This document shows, piece after piece, positions 1 to 9,138 of a stretch of DNA of 64,000 nt. The position numbers and the translations under genes are program-made. Source of the stretch: Chiua virens (taxonomy: Eukaryota; Basidiomycota; Agaricomycetes; Boletales; Boletaceae); NCBI GenBank assembly GCA_019787685.1, contig JAHNUO010000001.1, positions 62,001-126,000 of the forward strand. Reading direction: 5' to 3'. The notes under the pieces were generated by a model. It was not told the DNA's origin, made no database searches, and worked only from the letters and a program-made list of their open reading frames with translations. Within the stretch, counting starts at the first letter, position 1. Every line of letters begins with the position of its first letter.

Positions 1-711
1 CCACCGCAATTGATAGGCAGATGTCGAGGGTTCATACACACTGGACGCAATCCGGTCCTTGATAATCTGAATCGTGTCAGCCCACATTGCAGGGGGAACT
101 GGGATGTTTCACAGTATCCAAGGCATATGAGGTATGGTAGGAATTTTGACAGGGGGAAAATATTGTTCGAGGAGACGGCCCCGCTCGGTCGGTATCCAAG
201 CAAAGGCCATTTCGTGTTCGCGGACAATCCATCGGATTAATTTGACTTCTTCTGGCCATAGCCAGTTAGCTGGGTCAAGATCTAAAACATCAGCGCGTTC
301 CTGTGTGAAACGTTGTCCAGGGTTAAAGTCAGGTGGATGAGTAGGTAAAGGTTTCAGTCTGGCGATAGGATTGTCCAGCAGAGATCGCGTGATATGAAAC
401 TCCTCCCCGGTTGGAACAACTACCGACCGAACTTTACGTGCTACCGGTTTATAAACCACCACGTGCGAAATGGTATCATATGAATAAACGGAAGTGATAG
501 TGGAAAGCACGTCCGGATTAGGGTCTGTACACGTGGATGACAAAAATGAGTAATTGGCCGAAGGCGGGACTGGTCTGATCGAAAGAGGTGGAAGCCGTGT
601 GTAAGAAGTCGGGAAATAGAGAGATGAAACAAATGATGGTTTTAAAAAAAAACGAAACCAGATGTGACGCAGATAGAAGATTGAAATCTCCCCGATTGGT
701 ATATGGATCAT
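1..711 (-). pseudogene. Element A: start of reverse transcriptase region
   Basis: The translation holds the segment that precedes the RT palm in Agaricomycete Ty3/gypsy pol proteins: a YKPVARKVR stretch, a Pro-rich THPPDFNPGQRFT stretch, a LWPEE motif and then IPTIPHMPW, followed after a stop by NIPVPPAM and a YEPSTSAYQLRW stretch that leads into RT. The TGA at 109-111 falls where homologous elements have a basic residue, so CGA to TGA is the simplest explanation. The frame is the same as that of the protease ORF upstream, separated by a TAG at 718-720. The catalytic YxDD box is outside the window. Not functional as it stands. Confidence 0.75.
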
Positions 712-717
712 CGATAG

Positions 718-1395
718 CTAAAAACCCAAGTCCATTTCGACAACAGTCTGATGGCTGTTACACTGTTTCTTTTCTCGGCAACGGGGGCATCCTTCTGTCC
801 ATGTCCGAGTAGACAAAGAGAATTGCTTCCCCGTGTTAGGGTCACGCAGCATAATCATCTGTGCTCCATCTGGGTAATTGTCAGTAGTCGCACTCATAAG
901 ACAATGAAACAGTCGTCCGAGCAATAGATCAAAGTTTGCCCTGGCCAGAATCTGGACCTGAAGCATCACTTCGCCCGTACCAAAGTCTACGGATAGGTTC
1001 TCCAGTACCCCCGCTGTGTTGTCAACACTTGTGTTGGCGGATGACATATTCATTGTGTGATCCGACCGAATTGGGATACCAAGTGTCTCCCAGATACATT
1101 TGGGCATCGTGACAATCTCGGACCCAGAGTCCAAGATGCATCGGATGGGTCTTCCGGATTCTCCTATCTTGGCCTCAATTGACTGAAGGGGAAGACTGTG
1201 CACTATGAGTCCGTTGTTGTTTCTGTTTATCCGGTCACCATATTCGCGTTCGATTGCAAATGGGTCGAGACCCGCAAGCTCGTTTACCTGCACAGCCTGA
1301 GTGGATAGGTTAGTCGTTACTCGTTTAGTGGTAGTAAGGTCCTGAAATTGCTTTCGGAACTCTGGTGCTACCGCAAATAAATCTTTAACAGGCAC
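718..1395 (-). pseudogene. Element A: retroviral-type aspartic protease
   Basis: The peptide contains CILDSGSEIVTM, the D-S-G active site of clan AA retropepsins, and a C-terminal LLLGR stretch matching the flap-side hydrophobic-hydrophobic-G motif. A cysteine/histidine-containing tail follows (CPRCREKKQC). It reads in the same frame as the preceding segment 1417-1914 after one TGA at 1417-1419 and ends in TAG at 718-720. Its role would have been cleavage of the Gag-Pol polyprotein. It is a domain of a decayed polyprotein, not an independent gene; the first in-frame ATG is not needed for the call. Confidence 0.8.
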
Positions 1396-1416
1396 GGGTA
1401 TACTTGTATCCAGGAC

Positions 1417-1914
1417 TCAGTCCAACACTCGTTGTGGAGCTGAGTCATCCTCGAGTGGAAACGAGTACCTATATTGCGTCATAGGGTTAAACAAAGGATT
1501 AGTTTGTGCTGCGTGGAAAGGAGGATTGCTATTGTCGTTGGCACGACTAAAAGAAGAAGAACCGGACGGTCCGGCTATTGCGGATGCGGGCGTGGGTGAT
1601 GAGGCCGGTGGGGAGCGTGATGGCATAGATGATGATGATGATTTGGGGTTAGCTTCTTTGGCGGTCTGTAACTCTGGCGAGATGATCTCCTCAGACACTG
1701 TGGCCGACCAATTGTTTAGTTTCTGAGGTGGCATATATACGCCGTCAAACCGGACACGTTTACCCTTGTCCTTGGTCGCCTTATCTGCCTGGAACGTAGC
1801 CCAAGCCTGTGCAATATAGGGCTGGAAATCCGGGTTGGCTACTACGGATAAAGGTTTGCTTTCCTCGTCCGTTTCCATGAGTGCAAAGGTGGCCGGTTCG
1901 ATGTCTAGGACCGC
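1417..1914 (-). pseudogene. Element A: gag-protease linker
   Basis: This is the continuation of element A coding sequence left of the solo-LTR insertion. It encodes an acidic/Ser-Pro-rich linker (residues around ETDEESKPLSVV, then a run of serines) typical of the region between Gag and protease. The open frame appears to extend to 1992, but its first 24 codons (1920-1992) are LTR sequence and not element A protein. The last codons, QRVLD then TGA then VLDTSIPVPVKDL, match the usual lead-in to the protease with the TGA standing at an arginine position. Confidence 0.7.
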
Positions 1915-1919
1915 TGGTG

Positions 1920-2644
1920 TGTTACGATAGTTCCGGGTAGGACCTGTCGTAGCCGCAAATGCGCCAAGTACCAAGTGGCTGCGATAACTCAAACAACCAC
2001 CACTTGATACGTGGCGTGCTGAAGAGTCGAACGAGGGTTTCTGATCAGCGGGATGCTATCAGAGAGACGAGTGAAAAACTCAGGCGTTGCTGAGAGTTGT
2101 CCTGTTGGGAATCTATACCTGAGGGACGGTCGAGGGTCAAGGTTGACTGCGAAGAGTCCGAGTGTTGAAGGATTAAGAGTAATCCCGTCGAGTGGTCACA
2201 AGCTCTATGGCGAGTGGAGCAGAGATACTCAGCTTAGTATTGCGGAGATCAAGACTAGTGTACATGAGTATCGCTGCGAGGTATTTATACTGTAGAACTG
2301 CGCACGGACCAAGTAACTAAAAGAGGGTGGCCAGAAGAGCGGAAGGGGAAAAGGGCCAAAAGGAGTGCGCAGTATTTAAAAGAGGAAGAGGTACAATGCG
2401 ATGGCATCGGACGCCTGACGAAGCTGAAATGACAAATGCAAGGCCATCGGATGATGACAAGAATAGAATGAGTAAGCGCGATGCCATCGGAAGATGACAA
2501 GAAAAGGAGATCGTAAGCATCCGGGTAAGGCCGGTGCGGAAGTACAAGTGCGAAAAGGAGAGCGTACGGATGAACGTACGAAGATACCTAGGTATCGAGT
2601 GTAGTGAAGAAGTACAAGAACAATGAAAGCAAGAAATTGTAACA
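1920..2644 (-). mobile_element. Solo LTR (B family) inserted in element A gag
   Basis: The segment begins TGTTAC and ends GTAACA on the plus strand, 725 bp, flanked by perfect 5-bp duplications TGGTG at 1915-1919 and 2645-2649 (CACCA on the element strand). The minus strand carries a TATAAATA box (2282-2289) and, about 24 nt further, the stretch CTAGTCTTGATCT (2246-2258) complementary to the element B primer-binding site. The same sequence recurs at 7192-7921, 8387-9138 and, on the other strand and truncated, at 22621-23258. It contains no coding sequence; reading frames that start in it are accidental. Confidence 0.93.
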
Positions 2645-2649
2645 TGGTG

Positions 2650-4137
2650 TTCCCGGATGCGCGGATGATAGAATGCCTGCTGTGATATGTGGGGGTAAGT
2701 CCCTGGTAGTACTGCTGGATGACGTGGATGTGACAGGGGGGTGAACCGGTTGGCTATTGGCCCATGCGTGGTCGACACCGTCCTTGAAACATTGTCTGCC
2801 CGGTGCTCAAGGGATGTTAGAGCCGTCCGGCATGTAGAGCTTGTTATCAGACCCTCTGACCACCTTTGCCGTATTGAGGTATTCGATGCAGATGGGGCAA
2901 GAACACATATAATGGCCGGGTCCACCACAGAACTTGCAAGCGGACGAAGTACGTGAGGTTTGGTTTGTCTCTACCTTCACTGTAGGAGCCGGCGAGTATG
3001 AAGGAATAGGTGCGGTTGGTCGATACATTGATGCGGGTGGTGCGGGTATTTGAGCTGGTTGACGTGGCGGTTGATATGTAGAGGTGAACGGGGGGGGACT
3101 GAGTGTGGGGGTGAATGTCGGGCAAAATGTAGAACCCGTTAGGAGAAAAGTGGCCGCCTTCGTGGAATCATCCATGGAATATGGGTCATTAGGGTGGTGA
3201 TCCGGTAGTATGATGCGTAACCGGTCACGGATCTCCCGCTGTAGCTCAGGTGGGAACCCATTTAGGTATAGGCCATTACAGTCAATGTCTGAGATTTTTT
3301 GGTTAGCAATTAGTATGGAAGAGACCTTACGGAATGCTCGAGTATATTCCCCGAGCTCATCCTGGTTACGCATCTGCCTGCTGTGACACTTCTGAGCCAA
3401 GTACTCAAGGTCTGCGCGACCATATCGGTTCGTACCCTCACATCTGGGGTATAGTTTTTTAACCGCTGACACGAATGCGTCCCAATCCATCGGGTTGGCC
3501 ATTGTTTCCGGCAGGGTTTGCCAGACCTCGGCTTCATCTAGGGCCACATAGTGTAATGCAGCTTTTACCTTGTTCATCGGGGTAAGACCAGCTGCGTCGC
3601 CAAGGAATTCTATGTCCTCCAGGTAACGCGGTAACTTGGACGGCATTTTCCGTCAAATTTAGGGGCATTGGGTGTGCCTCGTAAAGGCATCTGGAAGGGT
3701 TGTTGCACCATCGGGTTCTGTGGAGGTGGGGTAGGACAAGACAGTAGTGAAGGTGATGATATGGTTCGAGAAGGGGATGTAGGGGACGGGTTAAGTAGAG
3801 AAGATAAAGAAACGGAGGAAGAGGATTTAGAAGATGGTTTAGAAGGGGTAGAGGAATGCGAGGACGGTAACGAAGGAAGAGTTGTTAGAGGAGATAGATC
3901 AGGGTCGGGTGAATGGTATTGAGTAAAAGAGGCTTCCGGTTCAGAAGGAAAATTAGTAAAACTGCCCGGGACAATGGGTGAATCGGGTGAACGTAGTGTG
4001 AAGGAGTCAATGCAGTTATGCCGTGCTCTATCCGGGGTAACTGAAGTAAAAAGCTCGGTGTTGGCAGAGATATCCAGATTTCTAAGACTTGAGAGTAGCT
4101 CATCTACCTCTAGTTGCTCTGGTGTAGGCCTGAGCAA
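2650..4137 (-). pseudogene. Element A: gag (capsid-nucleocapsid)
   Basis: Two open segments, 3610-4137 and 2807-3646, overlap in different frames. The first encodes an acidic, then Ser/Thr/Pro-rich N-terminus ending in APKFDGK; the second continues with LPRYLEDIEFLGDAAGL, a capsid-like alpha-helical region (WDAFVSAVKKLYP) and a CCHC zinc knuckle CKFCGGPGHYMCSC. The frame change near 3645 is a one-base loss. The second segment ends at a TGA (2807-2809) where the alignment expects Arg, and the open reading goes on to 2650, where the solo LTR begins. The product would have packaged the element RNA. Confidence 0.8.
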
Positions 4138-5687
4138 TCTCGTCCTGACAACCTAAAAAGAACCCCTCGCGGTGGGCTCCAGTTGAAGAAATATAGAATG
4201 GGCTGGTGTGACAGGAACAGGGTTAGTAGAACTGTCAGGTAGAAAGAAAAGGGATGGGTGCGAGTATGACTTGTCCAAGGGGTTCTGAGGTTGGAGACTA
4301 AGTGTCAAGGCATTGACAGGAGCTTTGAAAGCAATCCGGACGCGTTCCTGGGTGAAACCGTACGAAGGTCGACAAAACCGGCCGAAACGCGGACAGTCGG
4401 ATAGTTCGGCGACAAGGCAGAGACTCGAGCACAACGGTGATTGAGTACAAGTAAGGGCGGATAGAAAAGATAGTTAAACGGACGAGGCGACTTAGAACGC
4501 TGAAGATAATAAATCCCGGGGTGAGATGCAATACTCAGGGGGATTGAAAGAAATAGAAAAGGGGTTGAAGGAATGCGATTCCGCTCGACCCAGGGACAAC
4601 ACTGAGTTGGTGAACGACGAATAATGGGTTTTGAGTAGTCCGAGATGAATCCGGGGCAAATCCGGATTAAAACGGATAGAAAAGCGGACACGGCAGTCCG
4701 ATCCGGATCAAGAAAATACGAGGAGAGCGAGAGAAAACGAACATCGACCAAAAACGATATGAGACAGATGCACACGGGCAAAAGCTCCTGTATTTTTGTC
4801 AATACAGTGAATTTATAGTCCTCGGGAATACCCTCAGACTCGTCCTAAGTAAGGATAATAATAAAAAGAAGGTTTTCGTATGGTATAAAGTTCGAGAGGC
4901 ACCTGAACGTCCCTGCAAGGGCTGCATGACATGGTCTAGCCAATGCTAAGTATGAATAAGGAGCATCAAAAATAAAATAAAAGAGTCCGAGGCAAAACGG
5001 GCACGGATACAGCAATCCGGATGAGTTCGCACATGCAGACAGATCAGGATCAGGATCGGGTGACGACAGGGTGCGGAAACGTGCTATGCGAGCACAGGGA
5101 ATACCTATTCCCTACAACGCAAGAGAAAACAGGGATCGAAAGATAGATTTTCTTATTTACGAACACAAATTTTATAGTTTCAGGTATTCCCCGGGACTTT
5201 ACAGTGGATAAAGTATCAAATAAATAAGGAAAGCATATGTATACGGAGCCGACTCTCATGGAGATCGACCCGTGAAAAGGAAAACAATGTTCTGTCAAGA
5301 TGGGATAAGGTTTGATCCGTGAATCAATGGACTATCTTTAAAATGTCGTACAACCTGACTATCCGTTCCTTATAACCAATCGGATATGTGTCAATAACAC
5401 AGAACCGTCTAAAAAAAATCTAAGAAGGTATGAAATAAAATAGAAATTGGACAAAAAGAGAGTTGATTAGTGTATGTCGTGCAATCCCGATCGAGCAACC
5501 CAATTCGGTCACCTTGCACGAAAACGTGTAGGAACGAAGAACAAAACATACGAATATAGGTTGGATCCACTTGGATGGACACAGGACCATGACGGACGGG
5601 TAGGACAATCGATATGGGCAATCTGGGCATCCTGTAAACAAAGCGGGAATACGGGTTTATCACCTCAAGGGGTCATTGACTCCTACA
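4138..5687 (-). repeat. Element A LTR and 5' leader region
   Basis: This 1.55-kb stretch has no credible gene. On the minus strand it starts TGTAGGAGTCA and holds two TATA-like boxes, ACTATAAAATT (around 5171-5180) and ACTATAAATT (around 4809-4818), each in a similar context with GC-rich inverted segments (CTCGGGAATACCCTCAG and TATTCCCCGGG). A third related segment lies at about 18650-18720. The two boxes suggest either a duplicated LTR core or two overlapping insertions. The exact 3' end of the LTR and a primer-binding site could not be fixed by eye. Confidence 0.5.
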
Positions 5688-6323
5688 GTGGTTCACAGAG
5701 TGTTGCATGGATTGGGTCGTGAAATGATGCCAAGTTTCGGTGCCGAGGTAGTCAAAGATTTTGCCGTCCCAAATGGGATCGACATCGATGTGGCAGGTCA
5801 GGATGACCGGCGGTGGGTGAGTGAGTTTGGCGGAGTAGCGAGGTTCATTGTTGGTAATAGGAGGGAAGTTGGGTTTGGGAGCGGTGATGGTGATGGTTTT
5901 GGCGACCCAGTTGATGGTGGGATTGGTCGCCTTGAGCCAGGGGAGGCCAAGGATAATGTTCTCAGAACCACAGTGGATGATGTGGAACTTTACGCATTGG
6001 AGTACTCTGCCAAGAGCGATCTGGAGGGTAGTGGTGAACTTGATGTCACCGTTTTTGTTCAAGGTGGAGTCCACGTTCCGAACCGGGATTGCTTTCGGAA
6101 GGCGCTCCTTGGGAAACTTGTTCTTCTGGACAAAGTGCCAGTTGATACAGTTTATGCCGGCTCCAGAGTCGATGAGAGCACAGGTGTTGATGTCTTTCGA
6201 GGTAGCAGTAGCATTTAATCTAATTGGGATCTGCATAGATTGGCATGCTAACTCAGCTACAAGTACATGGGTACGAGAATGGGAAGATACCGGCGTCGAA
6301 TCGGTCTTCCGCCTTAAAAACCC
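5688..6323 (-). pseudogene. Element B: protease and start of pol, reached by -1 frameshift
   Basis: From the slippery site the -1 frame is open through GFLRRKTDSTPV into a retropepsin domain: NTCALIDSGAGINCINW has the D-S-G catalytic motif and ENIILGLPWLK matches the hydrophobic-hydrophobic-G motif. The C-terminal part (GTETWHHFTTQSMQ) corresponds to the linker that precedes RT in gypsy pol. The frame ends at the junction with element A (about 5688), so the stop at 5673-5675 belongs to the inserted LTR. Product before truncation: Gag-Pol polyprotein processing enzyme. Confidence 0.8.
6317..6323 (-). promoter_or_regulatory. -1 ribosomal frameshift heptamer GGGTTTT at gag-pol junction
   Basis: On the minus strand the last gag codons are ATG GGT TTT TAA. 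The seven bases G GGT TTT fit the X XXY YYZ rule for -1 slippage, and after slippage the frame reads GGG TTT TTA AGG and stays open through the protease. The position is exactly at the gag stop, as in retroviral frameshift sites. No downstream pseudoknot was identified by eye. Confidence 0.65.
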
Positions 6324-7191
6324 ATCATGGGTTCGGGGGCGTTCGAGTTGACTTTGTTGACGCTCATAGAGTCATCATCATCGTCCTCTATCTCCTGCAA
6401 AGCAGGGACAGGTTTGGGCTTGGGTTCGGCTTTCCGGACCTTCTTGTTAGGCGGGGGAGCAGAACAAGTGGAGTCGGTCGTGAAGACTGGGCAAGAGGAG
6501 GTGCGATGGCTGGGTTGGCAGCACCGGAAGCAAAGGTTCTTGTCGATGCATCGCTTTCGCTCTGCATCTGTCATCTTGTTGACACAGATAGAGTCCACGT
6601 CCATAGCGTCGGGGTCTCGTTCCTTTTTACGGGAAGGAGCAGGAGTGTCGTGGAAGATGACAGCGGCGGCGGGCTTCTTGTTGCGACGAGCGATCTTGTC
6701 TGCACGCTCCCACTGCGTCTTGAAATGAATGGCCTGGGTGTACCACTTGTCAATGGTCGTGGGTACTGTGTCCATTCCCTGGATCCTGCACATTAGCAAA
6801 GGGGGAAGGCCGGCGGCGAAGAAGTTGATCAGAACTGAATCCGATCTGGTGAGGGTGGTGGTGGCAACCTTGTTGTGGAACAAGGAGATGTAGGGGGGAA
6901 CATCCTCATTGCGGGTTACCCGAGTGGTGGAGAGCCAGGCGATGGTGTTGCCCTTAGTGTCATGGTGTTTGAAGTCCTTTCGGAACTCCGTCTGCCAGTC
7001 AGTCCAGCTCCCAAAGGAGTGGAGGGAAATAGCCTTGGCGTGGAATGTATTGGCCCAAGTCTTGGTGGATCCTTCCATCATAAACGAAAGGGCAAAGGCA
7101 ACACGCTTGTTATCTGTGTCATAGATGGGGTCGTTGATGAAGAGGTATGTTGCTACGTCATTGAGCCAGGGTACAGCGCAGTCATAGGACC

Positions 7192-7921
7192 TGTTATGAT
7201 AGATCCAGGTAGGACCTAGCATAGCCGCAAAAGCGCTAAGGATCAAGTGGCTGCGATAACTCAAACAACCACCACTTGATACATGGCGCGCTGTAAGAGT
7301 TCAAGGAGGTCTGCTGTTAGCGTATTGCCAACAGTGGAATCAAGATAGAACTCAGGTGTTGCTGAGAGCGTCCTGTTGGGAATCTATACCCGAAGGACCA
7401 AGGGTCTTCCTCTTGTGATCGAGGTGGAACCTAGGCGTTGGCCGTAGGTGTCGAGGGACAAGGGTCAAGGAGGTCACAAGGGGGGTTGCCAAGTGGAGGC
7501 AAAGATACTCAGCTAGATTGTGGAGATCAAGACTAGTGTACAGAGTATCGCTGCGAGGTATTTATACTACGAGAATCGTGCACGGACCAAGTAACTAAAA
7601 GGGGTAGGCCAGAAGAGCGGAAGAGCGAAGGGCCAAAAAAGGGGAGTGCACAATATCCAAAAGGGGTGGCCAAGAAGAGCAGAACGGAAGAAGGGCCAAA
7701 AGGAGAATCGTACGATGCGAAGGCAACGGACGATGACAAAGGTGAAATGACTAAGTGCGATGCCATCGGATGATGACGAGAAAGAAAAGAGTAAGCATGC
7801 GGGTAAAGCCGATGCTGGTTACATAAGGTGAAACACGTACAGATGAGCGTACGAAGATACCTAGGTATCGAGTAAAGCAAAGTAGTACAAGTGAAACAAA
7901 GAAAAGAAAGAAATCGTAACA
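7192..7921 (-). mobile_element. Solo LTR (B family) inserted in element B gag
   Basis: Starts TGTTAT and ends GTAACA on the plus strand, 730 bp, with perfect 5-bp target duplications GGACC at 7187-7191 and 7922-7926. Minus-strand TATAAATA lies at 7559-7566 and the transcript-start-like stretch CTAGTCTTGATCT at 7524-7536. It is closely related to the copies at 1920-2644 and 8387-9138. It splits the gag frame of element B without net frame change. Confidence 0.93.
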
Positions 7922-8371
7922 GGACCTGTCGAAAGTGGAGGGTTTTCCGAGGCGAAGCTTGACTGCCTTGCTAGACATGTTGCTAGACGAGGTGGTGGGC
8001 GTAGGGTTCAGGGTTGGTACCGAAGGGAGAACCACAGAGGGGTTCGGGTTCCGGAGTGAGGAGGGTCCGGGGTTGATCCTTCGTGGGGTTGTAGGGGACA
8101 TGAAGGAAGCGAGACTTGGTATGTCGAGTGAGGTGGTAAGACATTCAGCTAGTTGCTGAGTTTCATCTTCAGAATCAGAGTGCTTGACATTGATGTCGAA
8201 GTCGTTCTCCTGGAGTTCAGAAGAAGGCGAGGTGGGTTCAGGGTTATCATTGGATAGATCGGACGATGGGGTGTTAGACGTCCAAAGACTCCAACTAGGG
8301 TTGAGGAGTGGACGAGTGGGGGGTCGTCCGGCAATGGTGGGCAGCTACTGCGCGGTGGCAGGCTGAGGAAG

Positions 8372-8384
8372 CTAGTCTTGATCT
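8372..8384 (-). promoter_or_regulatory. Self-priming primer-binding site of element B
   Basis: Two bases after the end of the 5' LTR the minus strand reads AGATCAAGACTAG. This is the exact reverse complement of CTAGTCTTGATCT, which lies 23-30 nt downstream of the TATAAATA box in the family's LTRs (2246-2258, 7524-7536, 23010-23022), where the transcript should start. The LTR of this copy keeps 11 of the 13 bases (8706-8716). The site does not begin with TGG, so it does not look like a tRNA site. Confidence 0.75.
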
Positions 8385-8386
8385 TA

Positions 8387-9138
8387 TGTTACGGTAGTCC
8401 CGGGTAGGGCCTAGCGTAGATGCAAAAGCGCTAAGTACCAAGTGGCTGCAATAACTCAAACAACCACCACTTGATACGTGGCGTGCTGTAGAGTTCAAGG
8501 AGGGTTACTGGTCAGCGGATTGCTACTAGTGAGACGAGTTAGAACTTAGGACATTGCCTAAGAGCGTCCTGTTGGGAATCTATACCCAAAGGACCGAGAC
8601 TGCCCCTTGTGATCGGGGTGGACCGAGATGCTGGACGTTGGTCACAGCGATGAGGTTGGCTTAGGTTAAGCCCGAAGAGGAGCAGTGATACTAGCTAGAT
8701 TGCGTAGATCAAGACTGAGGTACAGGAGTATCACTGCGCAGTATTTATACTACGAAAGTAGTGCACGGACCAACAGTCCAAAAGGGTGGCCAGGAAGAGC
8801 AGAACAGTCAAAGGGCCAAAAGGAGTTGTGCAGGGCGGAAGCACCAGACGGATGAAAGTGTAAAAGGTAAAACACAGAAGCTGTCCAAATGACAGCGGAA
8901 GTGAAAGTGATCCCTACCAGATCAGGAAGTGGAAGAAAGGAAGCAACAATGGAACAATGGGTTGGGCCAGAGTTGCGTAATCGGATCAAAGAAGGAAAAG
9001 GTAAACAGGCAAAGGGTTAAGCCCTTGCTGAGTAATCCAAGGCAAGGGTAAGCCTTGCGGATTGAACGTAGGAGGTACCTGTAGTACCGAGCATAGTGAA
9101 AGTAGCAAAAGAAATGAAGAAAAAGATGAATCATAACA
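8387..9138 (-). repeat. 5' LTR of element B
   Basis: A 752-bp member of the same LTR family as the two solo LTRs. The minus strand starts TGTTATGATTC and ends CCGTAACA. The TATAAATA box is at 8742-8749. Unlike the solo copies it has no matching flanking 5-mers (TCTTA left, GAACA right), and its left side continues directly into a primer-binding site and gag, so it is the 5' LTR of element B. Confidence 0.85.

Larger units (their letters stand above)
1..5687 (-). mobile_element. Ty3/gypsy LTR retrotransposon A (5' part, runs off the left edge)
   Basis: Reading right to left, this element has an LTR/leader region (to about 4138), gag with a zinc knuckle, a retroviral-type aspartic protease and the start of reverse transcriptase at the window edge. 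Its 5' boundary is placed at 5687 because the protease-pol reading of element B stops there and the sequence TGTAGGAGT begins, the same start seen for another LTR-like segment ending at 19049. It therefore seems to have inserted into element B. It is inactive: a frameshift near 3645 in gag and stop codons at 2807-2809 (TGA), 1417-1419 (TGA), 718-720 (TAG) and 109-111 (TGA). A 725-bp solo LTR interrupts it at 1920-2644; removing that LTR and one 5-bp duplication (730 bp) restores the gag to protease frame. The 3' half lies outside the window. Confidence 0.85.
6314..8101 (-). pseudogene. Element B: gag, split by a solo LTR
   Basis: The likely start is the ATG at 8101-8099 (MSPTTPRRINPG); acidic open sequence further upstream in the same frame makes a longer start possible. 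After KPSTFDRS the frame is interrupted at 7922 by the solo LTR and resumes at 7191 with YDCAVPWLNDVATYLFIN. The insertion plus one duplication is 735 bp, a multiple of three, so gag is in frame when it is removed. The capsid-like part includes WQTEFRKDF and DSVLINFFAAGLPP; a CCHC zinc knuckle CFRCCQPSHRTSSC follows near the C-terminus, then a Lys-rich and Asp-rich tail. Gag ends in TAA at 6314-6316 at a slippery heptamer. Confidence 0.85.
5688..9138 (-). mobile_element. Ty3/gypsy LTR retrotransposon B, 5' half, self-primed type
   Basis: On the minus strand the order is 5' LTR (9138 to 8387), primer-binding site (8384 to 8372), gag (8101 to 6314), -1 frameshift site (6323 to 6317) and protease (to 5688). 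The element is then cut by the LTR of element A at 5687. A 730-bp solo LTR of its own family interrupts gag. Without that insertion gag and protease contain no premature stop, so this copy was more intact than element A when A inserted. The 3' half (RT, RNase H, integrase, 3' LTR) would lie left of the window. The 5 bases outside the LTR (GAACA, 9139-9143) have no partner here, as expected for a 5' LTR. Confidence 0.85.

Noticed and set aside
711..720. Programmed stop-codon readthrough at the TAG after the element A protease
   Set aside because: The frame is open on both sides, but element A has three other stops and a frameshift, so simple decay or a natural gag-pro end is the safer reading.
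1920..1992. A shared N-terminus LSYRSHLVLGAFAA in reading frames at 1992, 7264 and 8498, suggesting a common protein domain
   Set aside because: These codons are LTR sequence (inside 1920-2644, 7192-7921 and 8387-9138), so the resemblance comes from the repeat and not from a protein.
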